Shown: positions 22,865 through 30,650, counted from the stretch's first letter. The stretch: 64,000 bases of DNA from Streptomyces sp. NBC_01264 (GCF_026340675.1 NZ_JAPEOX010000004.1:248001-312000), one strand, 5' to 3'. Numbers and translations: made by a program. Notes: a model not told the origin generated them from the letters alone.

Positions 22865-23596
22865 TCAGTTGTGCTGGAACTGCGGCAGCTCCGCAGGGGT
22901 GGCATGGGTCCGCAGGAGGTAGAGGACCCAGTCCGGCGCGCCCTCCAGCGACGACGCCGAGCGCGGGTAGTAGGGCTGGTGGCCCTCGTTCTGGTTGGGG
23001 CCCGGCTCCGCGCCGGTGGCGACGTAGGGGCCGCGGAACTCGGCGGCATCCAGCGCCCATGCGGTTCCGCCCTCGCTGAGGTAGGCGAGGCTGAAACGGT
23101 CGGGCCGCAGCGGGGAGGCGGTCACGGGGAGGTCGGTAGGGAACCAGTGGGGGATCTCGCCGGTGCCGCCGAGCCGGAAGTAGCGGGTACGCCGGGCCCG
23201 GTCTCCGGTCACCGCGATCCGCAGCGCCGCGCCGGGGGCGGTGACCGCCTCACTGGGGACGCGAAGCGTGTCGACGACCTCGGTGAGCCAGGTCGGCATC
23301 GGCCGGGAGGCGGCGAAGTGGCTGTTCGGAAAGAACAGGACCGGGGCGGCGGTCAGCCCGCTGTAGTGCGCGAGCGCCGGGGTGGTGACGTACGGGCCAC
23401 GGCACTCGACGGTGTCCAGGACCCAGGGGTCGCCGTCACGGCTGGTGTAGGTCAGCCGTACACGGTCCGCCCGGATCGGGGGCACCGCGGACGGCGTGTC
23501 AGCCGGGCACAGCAGGGACAGTTCCGGGTCTCCGTCGACCGCGACGTCCAGCACGCGCTCGGCGTACTCGTGGGTCAGCGTGGCCGTGTCGATCAC
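22865..23596 (-). CDS. Hypothetical protein with internal duplication
   Basis: 243 aa, GTG with AAAGGA upstream. Two halves are related: VPPIRADRVRLTYTSRDGDP with VECRGPYVTTP, and ASPLRPDRFSLAYLSEGGTA with AEFRGPYVATG; PTWLTEVVDTLRVP also parallels PDWVLYLLRTHATP. Each half seems to be a small beta domain. The family is unknown. It overlaps the end of the small ORF read from 23804. Confidence 0.7.
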   Translation of the reverse strand: MIDTATLTHEYAERVLDVAVDGDPELSLLCPADTPSAVPPIRADRVRLTYTSRDGDPWVLDTVECRGPYVTTPALAHYSGLTAAPVLFFPNSHFAASRPMPTWLTEVVDTLRVPSEAVTAPGAALRIAVTGDRARRTRYFRLGGTGEIPHWFPTDLPVTASPLRPDRFSLAYLSEGGTAWALDAAEFRGPYVATGAEPGPNQNEGHQPYYPRSASSLEGAPDWVLYLLRTHATPAELPQFQHN

Positions 23597-23804
23597 GGGT
23601 CGGTCCTTTCGCGCAGTGTCGGGGCGGTGAGCGGGGAAGTTCTCGGCGGGCCGGATGGGGTCTGTCGGGCGGGCGTCCGTCGGGGCAGCCGCGCCAGTAG
23701 CCCGGCGTCCAGAGGCCGGCGGCGATGTGGACGTACACGCCGTCGTCGTGATGGCTGACGCCGTACCCGTACCGGGCGGCGTCGAGATCCGCTTCGGTGG
23801 ACAC
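23499..23804 (-). CDS. Small hypothetical protein overlapping its neighbour
   Basis: 101 aa from GTG 23804, with GGAGGA six bases upstream. The first 40 residues (MSTEADLDAARYGYGVSHHD, then GLWTPGYWRGC) look like real protein. The rest is Pro/Arg-rich and overlaps the next gene by 98 bases in another frame, so the true C-terminus may have been changed by a frameshift. Part of the DUF932 operon. Confidence 0.4.
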   Translation of the reverse strand: MSTEADLDAARYGYGVSHHDDGVYVHIAAGLWTPGYWRGCPDGRPPDRPHPARRELPRSPPRHCAKGPTRDRHGHADPRVRRARAGRRGRRRPGTVPAVPG

Positions 23805-23896
23805 CCGTCCTCCGTTGTTCAGTCGCTTGAGTCGCTGGGGAGGGGCCGCCGGGAGCCGAAGGGGGAGAAGGCTCCCGGCGGCGGTTCAGGGGTCGG

Positions 23897-24895
23897 TCAG
23901 GCAGCCAGCGCGAAGAGCTGGTTGAAGGCCGAGGTCTTGCGTCCGGTCACCGCGCCGGTGTCCGACAGGGAGCGCGCGGCGCGCAGCGCGGCGGAGTTGG
24001 CGCGGCCGTGGTGGTCGAGGTACTCGCCGATCGCGTTCCAGCCCGCCCACGCGGTACCCCGGATGCTCTCCTGGGTGTCCGCGTTCAGGAACAGTGCGCG
24101 CAGGGTGCTCATGCGGGCCTCATAGTTGGTCAGCTGCCGCTTGGTGGCGGGGGAGTCCCACAGGCCGCTCGCGACCTTCTCGAACTGCTCCAGCGTCAGG
24201 GGGGTGTTCAGCAGGCGGTTGGCCTCGCGCTCGAACGCCGCCTGCCAGTCGAAGAGCGTCGCCAGGGCCTTGTGGACCTCACGGATCTTCGTCGGCGCGG
24301 AGACGGTGTGCGGGATGGAGTACTTGTGCTGTGCGCCCGCGATGATGAAGCGCTGCATGTTGCCGCAGTCCAGGCGGGTCGGGCCGATGTGGAAGCTGTT
24401 GGCCGAGGAGCCGTCGTGCGAGCCGAACAGGGTCAGGTGCATCCGGTGCTCGTCGAAGCCGCCGATGCGGATGACCTCGGGGAGAACCATCGAGACGAAG
24501 AACTTGCTGCCGTTCTTGCCGTACGCACCGGCCTTGTGGAACGTCGCGCCGCTCTCGCGGCCGAACATGTCCAGAACGTCCTCGTGGTCGTCGATCTGGA
24601 CCGGGGTGTACTGGGTGCCGACGGTGCCCACGTACTCGGCCTGCTGGGTGAGCGGGTTGGTGCGGACCGTCGCGCGGGTGTCGGACATCTTCAGGCTGGT
24701 CACGCCGGTCTCGTCGACGCGGGTGACGTTGACGTCGTCCCAGACGCGGACGTTCCAGTTGCTCAGGTGCGCCAGGTCGAGGGCCTCGCTGGCGTTGCGC
24801 GCGCCCTGGACGCCGGTGCCCAGGATGGACCAGGCGTCGGGGCGGCCGGGGGCGCGAAGTGCGGTTCCGGCGGTGGGGATCTCAAGAACAGTCAC
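23897..24895 (-). CDS. DUF932 (phage/plasmid-like TIGR03299) protein
   Basis: 332 aa, GTG start with GAGGAG upstream. The pattern NVRVWDDVNVTRVDETGVTS, YVGTVGTQYTPVQIDDHEDV, and the region around FGSHDGSSANSFHIGPTRLD with CGNMQRF matches DUF932, a family carried by phages, plasmids and integrative elements and also found near DNA-repair or anti-restriction genes; its biochemical role is not settled. It is the first gene of a leftward operon of about seven genes ending in ligA, driven by the variant cassette just upstream. Confidence 0.92.
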   Translation of the reverse strand: MTVLEIPTAGTALRAPGRPDAWSILGTGVQGARNASEALDLAHLSNWNVRVWDDVNVTRVDETGVTSLKMSDTRATVRTNPLTQQAEYVGTVGTQYTPVQIDDHEDVLDMFGRESGATFHKAGAYGKNGSKFFVSMVLPEVIRIGGFDEHRMHLTLFGSHDGSSANSFHIGPTRLDCGNMQRFIIAGAQHKYSIPHTVSAPTKIREVHKALATLFDWQAAFEREANRLLNTPLTLEQFEKVASGLWDSPATKRQLTNYEARMSTLRALFLNADTQESIRGTAWAGWNAIGEYLDHHGRANSAALRAARSLSDTGAVTGRKTSAFNQLFALAA

Positions 24896-24940
24896 AGCAG
24901 GTAGCTCCTCAGTTGACCGGAAGCCCGTCCGACTTCCTGA

Positions 24941-24989
24941 CGTGTATAACTATACTTCAAGAGTTCGGATGTGGCAAGTTATACGCGTC
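24941..24989 (-). promoter_or_regulatory. Variant promoter cassette C2 with flanking inverted repeat
   Basis: Leftward TTGCCA, 17 bp, TATAGT. CGTGTATAAC and GTTATACGCG form a near-perfect 10-bp inverted repeat around the core. The upstream arm equals the GCGTATAAC box of the other cassettes. Drives DUF932-ligA. Confidence 0.7.
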
Positions 24990-25129
24990 AAAGAGTGGAT
25001 GGGGTGTCCAGAAGTCCGCCCGCGGAGCAATCCGACGCCCGCCGGGAGCCACATCGGCGACCGGCGGACGGCGCGCGGCACGGTACGGCACACTCATCCG
25101 TGGCGCTGGACAGCTTCGGAGGAATTGAC

Positions 25130-25342
25130 GTGATGAGGCAGAAGGAAAGGCCCGCGGGCATCCGCGCGAACCTGGTGGTCGCGCTCGGCGTGGTGGCGTT
25201 CGTCGTCGCGGTCGCCGCCGGCAGGGGCGGGCAGATCGCGGCCATGACCGCGGCGCTCGCGGTCGTACTCGTGTGCACCGGATGGCTCGCCCGGGACGGC
25301 TGGCTGCGTCGGCGCCGTACGCGGGAGGGCGCCGGGCAGTAG
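25130..25342 (+). CDS. Small two-span membrane protein
   Basis: About 70 aa. GTG 25130 and ATG 25133 are both usable; GGAGGA lies six to nine bases before them. Two hydrophobic segments (NLVVALGVVAFVVAVAAG and AAMTAALAVVLVCTGWLA) are joined by a short loop with RGGQ, and the C-terminus is strongly basic (RRRRTREGAGQ), predicted inside. The family is unknown. It is transcribed away from DUF932. Confidence 0.7.
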   Translation: MMRQKERPAGIRANLVVALGVVAFVVAVAAGRGGQIAAMTAALAVVLVCTGWLARDGWLRRRRTREGAGQ

Positions 25343-25428
25343 ACCGACCCGCACCGATCAGAAGCGAGGCCGCTGGGCGCGAAGGCGCCGGAGCGGCCTC
25401 GTTCACGTGGGGGAGAGGGCATGAGAGA

Positions 25429-25494
25429 GGGGCCAGACGGCGGACCGAAGTCCTCCCCCCGGTGAAGGGGGGATTTGCAAGACCGTCTGGCCCC
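25429..25494. other. Nested hairpin element
   Basis: GGGGCCAGACGG and CCGTCTGGCCCC form a perfect 12-bp outer stem. Within it, TCCCCCC and GGGGGGA form an inner hairpin with loop GGTGAA, leaving side bulges. No gene is seen from 25343 to 25706. It may be a terminator or a structured RNA. Confidence 0.55.
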
Positions 25495-25706
25495 GACCAC
25501 TACGAACGACCGGCCGAAGCCGGACCGCCCGCGAACACTGTACCGACGGCCAGCACGTCCTCGAGCCGGCTTCGTGTCCCTGGCGCGGCCTGCGCACTTC
25601 GGGCGTCCGTGCGGGACCGGCCGGTTTTCAGGGCCCTGCCCGCTCTCACGCTGCCGCCCCGTGGCCGTTCGTGGCGGAACGGGCGGCAGGACGGGACGTC
25701 TTGCGA

Positions 25707-26084
25707 TCAGATCGAGCTGCGTCCCGGCCGGCGCGCGGCAACAGCCGAGGCCGCAGCGACGTGCCGGCTGATCACGCGCACGGCTCGGCCGGACCCGAGG
25801 GCGGCTGCTGGAGGCGCGGCAGCGGGCATGGCGCAGTCGTGCGCGAGGGCCAAGACGAACCCGCTCGAACGCAGGACGTCCTGCACCCGGCCCGGGATCG
25901 CGTCCGCGCCCGACCGCTCCTCAGGAGCCACCGTGACCTTGAGGAGCACCTCGCCGTCGGCGAGCCACGTCTCGACCTCGGGAAGGTGTGGCAGCCCTGG
26001 TAGGTCTCCGGACTGGCTCACTCCCCCGTCCTTGAGGGCCCCTCGTACGTCGGCGAGCAGGGTGTCTCTGTCGGAGATGATCAC
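25707..26084 (-). CDS. Hypothetical protein
   Basis: 125 aa from GTG 26084 (AAGGACGGA upstream). A longer frame to 26222 adds a Pro/Arg-rich stretch that looks non-coding. The product begins MIISDRDTLLADVRGALKDG and includes VETWLADGEVLLKVTVAPEE, a plausible alpha-beta protein, then an alanine-rich tail. The family is unknown. It follows the three-HTH gene on the same strand. Confidence 0.45.
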   Translation of the reverse strand: MIISDRDTLLADVRGALKDGGVSQSGDLPGLPHLPEVETWLADGEVLLKVTVAPEERSGADAIPGRVQDVLRSSGFVLALAHDCAMPAAAPPAAALGSGRAVRVISRHVAAASAVAARRPGRSSI

Positions 26085-26200
26085 CGGATAGGTCCGTCCT
26101 TGGCGTCGGATTCCGCCGGTGCGCCCTCGCTTGCGCGGCCTCGTCCTTCCGGGACCTGGCCTTCCGAGAGCGCTCCGGGAGGCGGGAAGGCGGCCTGCCG

Positions 26201-27100
26201 TCACTTCTGGTTGGCGAACCATGCGCGGACCTCTTCGAGGTCGCGGGCGCTGTCCTCGTCCTTGTCCGGGAAGGGCTTGTCGCTGGTCTCCTTGGTGCGC
26301 GTCTTGGCGTAGTGCTTCACCGTGTCGACGCTGATGCCGAGCTCGCGGGCGAGCGCGGTCGGCCGCAGGCGCCGGGGCGGAGCGGCCAGCCCCTGCGCCA
26401 GCCGCTCGGCCTCATCGACGTCCTCCAGGCCCAGGACTTCGGCCTGCCATTCCGCCGGCACCTTCTCCCCGGCCGCGTTTGCCGCGCGCACGCGCTCGAC
26501 GAGGTCACGCTGGCCGACGGTGAGTCCGAGCTCGTCGAGGAAGACGCTGCCGGTGCGCGACTGGATCGAGTCCTCGTGATTGCGCAGGAGCCAGGCCCGC
26601 ACGTCAGGCCAGGCGCGCTTGCCGTTCGCGTCGGGCTTGGGGAGCGGGTCGCTGTGACGCAGCAGCCACGCGCGGACCTGGCTCCAGGAGCGCATCCCCT
26701 CGCTGTCCGCAGCGGGGAAGGGATCGGTGGTCTTCTCGGGGGAGTAGTGGTCCGCGTACTTGTTCACCGCTCGCCGCGAGATGCCGAGGAGCTCGCCGAG
26801 CTGACTGGCGCCCAGGTGCGTCTTGCCGGGAGCGGCGGTGCGCACCGCGTCGGTCAGGTCGCGGGGGCCGCGCCGGGTCGGCTGCGCGAAGGGCTGGTTG
26901 AGGTACCACTCCAGGACCGCCTGCTTGTCGCGGTAGGCGGTCCTGCCGTCGAGGCGCGCCTCGGGGAATCCTTCGAATCCCTTGGTCGCGTCGGTCCAGT
27001 TGTGGATGTGCGTACGGCCGGTCGCCTCTGCGATCTGCTTGGCGGTGATCTCGCTCGGCAGCTTGGCGAAGGCCTTGATGACTTCGTCGATGGTCTTCAT
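26201..27100 (-). CDS. Protein with three AlpA/MerR-like HTH units
   Basis: 299 aa. Three similar modules pair a helix-turn-helix with a following Tyr/Trp-containing wing: ITAKQIAEATGRTHIHNW near residue 18, LGASQLGELLGISRRAVNKY near 95, and LRPTALARELGISVDTVKHY near 240. Each is followed by a DPFP- or GFP-type loop and a V-R-A-W or V-L-E-W helix, the layout of excisionase-type winged helices. A chain with three DNA-reading heads could cover a long or repeated site. It has its own variant cassette (C3) and is one candidate regulator of the promoter family in this window, though nothing in the sequence shows it directly. ATG 27100, GGAG ten bases upstream. Confidence 0.8.
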   Translation of the reverse strand: MKTIDEVIKAFAKLPSEITAKQIAEATGRTHIHNWTDATKGFEGFPEARLDGRTAYRDKQAVLEWYLNQPFAQPTRRGPRDLTDAVRTAAPGKTHLGASQLGELLGISRRAVNKYADHYSPEKTTDPFPAADSEGMRSWSQVRAWLLRHSDPLPKPDANGKRAWPDVRAWLLRNHEDSIQSRTGSVFLDELGLTVGQRDLVERVRAANAAGEKVPAEWQAEVLGLEDVDEAERLAQGLAAPPRRLRPTALARELGISVDTVKHYAKTRTKETSDKPFPDKDEDSARDLEEVRAWFANQK

Positions 27101-27170
27101 CTGGGGGTGCTCCGGGTGGGGGATGGGCGGTGGTCGGGGTCAGGGGGCAGGAGCCACCCATGGAGATACG

Positions 27171-27208
27171 TTCACTAATTTTCCCATAACGGGTGTGCGG
27201 CTGTCAAT
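27171..27208 (-). promoter_or_regulatory. Variant promoter cassette C3
   Basis: Leftward TTGACA, about 18-19 bp, AAAATTAGTGA. The downstream AATTAGTGA is kept but the upstream GCGTAAAAC box is absent. It drives the three-HTH gene. Confidence 0.65.
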
Positions 27209-27518
27209 CCCGGGTCCTGCCCGCCAGCGGCGCCAGGGGGCGCCCGCCGCGCTGTGCCGGCTGCGGGCCGCCGGCCTGTTCGGCCTTGGCCCGTCCGGCG
27301 TCGGTCAGGCGCAGGAGATGGTGGTGGGAGCGGTGCAGGTTCTCGGGGTCGGGGGAACCCAGGAGGTGGCCGCACTCGTCGAGGAACCCGGCCAGGCCGA
27401 GGGCCTCCAGTGCCTTCGTGTCCGCGGCCGAGACGAGCATCGGGTGGAGGGTGCCGCTCGTGCGGACCGCGGCGTCCCGGACGGCCGTCAGTCGGCCGGC
27501 GGTGAGTCGAGGTGTCAC
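27204..27518 (-). CDS. Hypothetical small protein
   Basis: 104 aa, GTG 27518, GGAGC upstream. It contains ALEALGLAGFLDECGHLLG and LHRSHHHLLRLTDAGRAKAE, which look helical, the latter similar to the end of a winged-helix regulator. Its stop overlaps the variant cassette C3. The family is unknown. Confidence 0.55.
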   Translation of the reverse strand: MTPRLTAGRLTAVRDAAVRTSGTLHPMLVSAADTKALEALGLAGFLDECGHLLGSPDPENLHRSHHHLLRLTDAGRAKAEQAGGPQPAQRGGRPLAPLAGRTRD

Positions 27519-27639
27519 GGGCGGCTCCGGCTTGCGTCGTGTCGGTCGCCCGGTCTGTACGGGCGGGTCCGTTCGTTCCTGCCGCTGCGGCGCCCGGACC
27601 GTCGGTGGCCGGGCGCCGCGTGCGTCGTGAGGTGCGACT

Positions 27640-27939
27640 TCAGCTGAACGTGGGGGACGGATTGTCTCGCCGCGTGATCGAGGGGTCCGTCGCCACCTGG
27701 AGGGAGGCGAGGGTGTCGATGCGGCCGTCCGTCTTGTAGACCACGTTCACCCCGCCCAGCGTCGACGCGTAGGTGGGGTCCTGGTCCTTCAGGAACTCGC
27801 GCGCTCCGACCTCGAAGACGAACATCTCCGGGTTCTCCACGATCTTCCGGTCGTCGATGCAGAACGTGCCGGGTGCCCAGGTGGGCTGAAGGCGGTCGCG
27901 GACCAGGTCGCGCGCCTGCTCGTACGTGATGGCGGTCAT
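27640..27939 (-). CDS. Imm35/YrhB-like immunity protein, copy B
   Basis: 99 aa. ITYEQARDLVRDRL, FCIDDRKIVENPEMFVFEVG and the late VVYKTDGRID match the order of the YrhB/Immunity-35 fold (helix, strand with acidic turn, strand, basic-Asp-Gly). Such proteins neutralise toxins encoded next door. It is closely related to the protein at 29201-29500 (shared FCIDDR, EVGAREFLKD and VATDPSITRR). It lies just downstream of papain-fold toxin B but has its own promoter, C4. Confidence 0.65.
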   Translation of the reverse strand: MTAITYEQARDLVRDRLQPTWAPGTFCIDDRKIVENPEMFVFEVGAREFLKDQDPTYASTLGGVNVVYKTDGRIDTLASLQVATDPSITRRDNPSPTFS

Positions 27940-27966
27940 GGGTGTCCTGTTCTCAAGAGTTCGTAA

Positions 27967-28002
27967 TCACTAATTTACTCGTCAAGGGTGTTTCTGTCAA
28001 GC
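27967..28002 (-). promoter_or_regulatory. Variant promoter cassette C4
   Basis: Leftward TTGACA, 17 bp, TAAATTAGTGA. The GCGTAAAAC box is absent. It lies between toxin B and its immunity gene and drives the latter alone. Confidence 0.75.
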
Positions 28003-28045
28003 GGCCGCGCGATCTGATTCCGCGAGGCCGGCCGGGGGTCGGGTG

Positions 28046-28807
28046 TCACTGCCGTACGAAGGGCGAGAGCGCACTCTTCGAGGGTGTGGGCTTGTCGTCG
28101 AGCCGCATGAACGCGCAGGACTTCGCGAGCGAGAAGTAGTGGGAGGCGTCGGTCACGGCCGGCGTCGGCTGGCCGTCGACGAAGCGGACCTTGCCCCCGA
28201 CGTTCTCCACGGTGAACGCGTGGCCACCGCCGTTCTTCCACCACACGGCCATGATTCCGCGCGAGCCCGGCTCGGCGAAGGCGCGTTCCACGTCGGAGCG
28301 GCCGATGTCCGCCTTCGAGCTGTCGCAGTGGGTGAACTCCCCGCCCCACGCCTCCCCGATCTCCCCGACCTGCCGGCCGTGCGTGGTGTCCGGCGCGGGA
28401 TCGGCTTCGATCCCCCGCCGGCGCAGCTCGTAGGTCTGCGCCACGTGGCTGCAGTTGTGCGAGTAGTCCTGCACGGCCGGGTCGTAGTGGGGATTGACCG
28501 CGTGGACGATCTCGTCGATCTTCTTGTTCGTCCGCTTCACGTACGCGGCGCGGGTGGCCTTGCGCTCCGTGTGCTCCCGGGCCAGCCTCGACGCGTGGTT
28601 CATCTGGTTCTTCGCGTCCAGCGCGTGGCGGGCCGCGGCGTCGTGGTCCCCCTCGTCCGCAGCCTGATGGGCGCGTTGGGCGCTGGCCTGCGCCCGCTGG
28701 GAGGCCTGGTGGGCTGCGCCGCCGTAGTCCACCTCTCCCTCGTCGAGTGCCTTCTTGTACGCGCGAGCGGTCGCCGAGCCGTCGATGGCGTACTTGGCCC
28801 GCCGCAC
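28046..28807 (-). CDS. Papain-fold (Tox-PL) toxin, copy B
   Basis: 253 aa from GTG 28807 (MRRAKYAIDG), with GGGGAAG in the leader. Residues 15-110 are alanine-rich helices (AHQASQRAQASAQRAHQAAD). The C-terminal domain matches papain-fold toxin 1, a glutamine-deamidase-type family: NPHYDPAVQDYSHNCSHVAQ supplies the cysteine, TYELRRRGIEAD follows, then WWKNGGGHAFTVENVGGKVR with the histidine and FVDGQP with the aspartate. All three catalytic residues are present. Such domains usually sit at the tip of secreted polymorphic toxins; here the carrier is short and has no signal peptide. The immunity gene follows under a separate promoter. Confidence 0.8.
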   Translation of the reverse strand: MRRAKYAIDGSATARAYKKALDEGEVDYGGAAHQASQRAQASAQRAHQAADEGDHDAAARHALDAKNQMNHASRLAREHTERKATRAAYVKRTNKKIDEIVHAVNPHYDPAVQDYSHNCSHVAQTYELRRRGIEADPAPDTTHGRQVGEIGEAWGGEFTHCDSSKADIGRSDVERAFAEPGSRGIMAVWWKNGGGHAFTVENVGGKVRFVDGQPTPAVTDASHYFSLAKSCAFMRLDDKPTPSKSALSPFVRQ

Positions 28808-28940
28808 GGCGAGGCTGCTTCCCCTGCATCGCCGACCGCCCTGGGCGACTGATCTGCACACGTCCTGCTCCCCTGCTCCGGGCCAGTGCTCCGGCCGTTC
28901 ACGAGCAGGCTGGAGCGGTGGGCCTGTGGACAGAGGCCGG
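28800..28940 (-). repeat. Leader repeat, copy 1 (toxin B)
   Basis: About 140 bp also found at 30358-30612 and 33187-33443, in each case ending at the start codon of the gene to the left. It includes the ribosome site GGGGAAG. The remaining 28941-29200 holds nothing recognised. Confidence 0.85.
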
Positions 28941-29200
28941 GCAGCCGGAGGGGGTTCAGGCCGCGGGCGCCGGCCCGCGCCGCGCCGAGGGGGCGGGCCG
29001 TGCGGAGCTCGGCACGGCGGACGTGAGGCAACTCGGCGTCCCTGCAACCGTGGTCGGCACCGGCCGGTGTGTCCCAGGGGGACCTGTGCTCTCATCCCGG
29101 GTGTACTGGCGCACGCCATCCGCGGCTGTACGCGGGCGCGGTGCCCGCGGTGCCCGGGTTCCGTCAGTGCCGGGCACCGCGTGCGGGGCGACGCGGCGGG

Positions 29201-29500
29201 TCAGGCAAACGTGGGCGAGGGGTTGCTCCGCCGCGTGATCGAGGGGTCCGTCGCCACCTGGACGGAGGGCAACGAGGTGACGCGGCCGTCCCTCTTGGAG
29301 ACCGTGGTCACCGGGCCGAGGATCTCGAAGTTGGGGTCCCCGTCCTTCAGGAACTCACGAGCGCCGACCTCGAAGACGTACATCTCCTCGTTCTCCACGA
29401 TCGTCCGGTCGTCGATGCAGAACGTCCCCCGGTTCCAGGTGGGTCCGACCTCTGCGCGCACGCGGTCCCGCGCCTGTTCGTACGTAATGGTGGTGGTCAT
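29201..29500 (-). CDS. Imm35/YrhB-like immunity protein, copy A
   Basis: 99 aa, paralog of the 27640-27939 protein. ITYEQARDRVRAEVGPTW, FCIDDRTIVENEEMYVFEVG and TVSKRDGRVTSLP keep the fold signature, while the loop near residues 55-70 differs, the part most likely to set toxin specificity. It is directly downstream of papain-fold toxin A and driven by C5. The family role (toxin neutralisation) is established; pairing with toxin A is inferred from position. Confidence 0.65.
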   Translation of the reverse strand: MTTTITYEQARDRVRAEVGPTWNRGTFCIDDRTIVENEEMYVFEVGAREFLKDGDPNFEILGPVTTVSKRDGRVTSLPSVQVATDPSITRRSNPSPTFA

Positions 29501-29529
29501 GGTGCATCCAATCCTCGACAGTCTTCAAG

Positions 29530-29564
29530 TCACTAAATTACCCGAAGCGGGGGTCGTTGTCAAG
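29530..29564 (-). promoter_or_regulatory. Variant promoter cassette C5
   Basis: Leftward TTGACA, then a 17-bp spacer ending GGG, then TAATTTAGTGA. No GCGTAAAAC box. It drives immunity gene A independently of toxin A. Confidence 0.75.
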
Positions 29565-29598
29565 CCGCGGCCCGGCGCCGAGCGCGCCGCACCGCCGG

Positions 29599-30366
29599 TC
29601 AGTCCACGATGAAGCGAGAGAGGGCCTTCCTCGACGGCGTGGGCTTGTCGTCGAGACGTATGAACCCGGACGACTCGGCCAGGGAGAAGTAGTGCGAGGC
29701 GTCGGTCACCGGCGGGTTCGGCTGAGCGTCGATGAACCGGACCTTGCCGCCGACGTTCTCCACGCTGAACGCGTGGCCGCCGCCGTTCTTCCACCGCACG
29801 CGGACCAGGCCCCGGGAGCCAGGCTCGGCGAAGGCGCGCTCGACTTCGGACCGCCCGACGTCGCGCGCATTGGTGTCGCAGAAGGTGAACTTCTCGACCC
29901 CGCCCCACGGCTCGCTGTACTCCAGGACGCTCCGGCCGCCGGTCGTGTCCGGCGCCGCCTCGACGTCCAGGCCGCGCCGGCGCAGCTCGTAGGTCTGCGC
30001 CACGTGGGTGCAGTTGTGGGAGTACGCCCGGACATGAGGCTGGTACTTCGGGTTGGCGGCGTGCAGGGCCTGGTCGACTCCCTTGCTGTCGCGCCGTTCT
30101 TCCTTGGCTCTCGCCGCCGCGCTCTGGGTGCGGGACCGGGCGAGCCGGGCGGCGTGGTTCATGGCGTTCTTGGCGTCGAGGGCGGCGCGTTCCGCACCTT
30201 CGTGGTCCCCTTCTTCCGCTGCGGCGCGGGCCCGGTCGGCACTCGACTGGGCGCGCTGGTGCGCCCTCCAGGCGGCGCCGCCGTGATCGACCTCGCCGTC
30301 GTCGAGGGCCTGGCGGTAGTTCTTGGCCGCCGCGGACGTGTTGGTGGCGTACTTGGCCCGCCGCAT
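29599..30366 (-). CDS. Papain-fold (Tox-PL) toxin, copy A
   Basis: 255 aa from ATG 30366 (MRRAKYATNT). It has the same plan as copy B: helical alanine-rich N-terminus, then NPKYQPHVRAYSHNCTHVAQ, TYELRRRGLDVEAAPD, RWKNGGGHAFSVENVGGKVR and FIDAQP, giving an intact Cys-His-Asp set. The middle section differs from copy B (WGGVEKFTFCDTNA against WGGEFTHCDSSKA), consistent with divergence of toxin-immunity pairs. No secretion signal is visible; the shared leader links it to the mycosin-like protease gene. Confidence 0.82.
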   Translation of the reverse strand: MRRAKYATNTSAAAKNYRQALDDGEVDHGGAAWRAHQRAQSSADRARAAAEEGDHEGAERAALDAKNAMNHAARLARSRTQSAAARAKEERRDSKGVDQALHAANPKYQPHVRAYSHNCTHVAQTYELRRRGLDVEAAPDTTGGRSVLEYSEPWGGVEKFTFCDTNARDVGRSEVERAFAEPGSRGLVRVRWKNGGGHAFSVENVGGKVRFIDAQPNPPVTDASHYFSLAESSGFIRLDDKPTPSRKALSRFIVD

Positions 30367-30612
30367 GGCCAGGCTGCTTCCCCTGCATCGCCGTCCGCCC
30401 TGGGCGACTGATCTGCACACGTCCTGCTCCCCTGCTCCGGGCCAGTGCTCTGGCCGTTCACGAGCAGGCTGGAGGAGTGGGCCTGTGGACAGAGGCCGGC
30501 GCCGGGCCACCGCCCCGCGCCGGGGCGGTCAGCGCCCGGCCCGCTGCTCCACCAGGAGGTGGACGAGGGCCTTGGCGAGCAGACTGGGGTCGCCGGCGCC
30601 GAGGCCCGACGG
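30358..30612 (-). repeat. Leader repeat, copy 2 (toxin A), extended
   Basis: It matches copy 3 (33187-33443) over about 250 bp: first the leader, then the 3' end of the gene that precedes the mycosin. This shows that a block from the protease locus was copied to the toxin locus. Contains GGCCTGTGGACAGAGGCC, an imperfect inverted repeat. Confidence 0.85.
30529..30612 (-). pseudogene. 3' remnant of a paralog of the 33358-34209 gene
   Basis: The last codons (LLAKALVHLLVEQRAGR) nearly match the end of the intact gene (QLAETLVHLLVEQRAGR), but the upstream coding part is missing. It came with the duplicated leader block. Confidence 0.7.
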
Positions 30613-30650
30613 GATCGGCCACACCCCGCCCGCTCCCCGCTCGGGCCGGT

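Noticed and set aside
26085..26222. Longer N-terminus for the 125-aa protein
   Set aside because: Pro/Arg-rich, unlike the rest of the protein, and it would overlap the upstream gene's stop; kept only as an alternative.
30367..30510. N-terminal extensions of toxin A, toxin B and mycosin through the shared leader
   Set aside because: The leader is open in frame in all three, but changes between copies ignore codon phase and the ribosome site lies just before the chosen starts.
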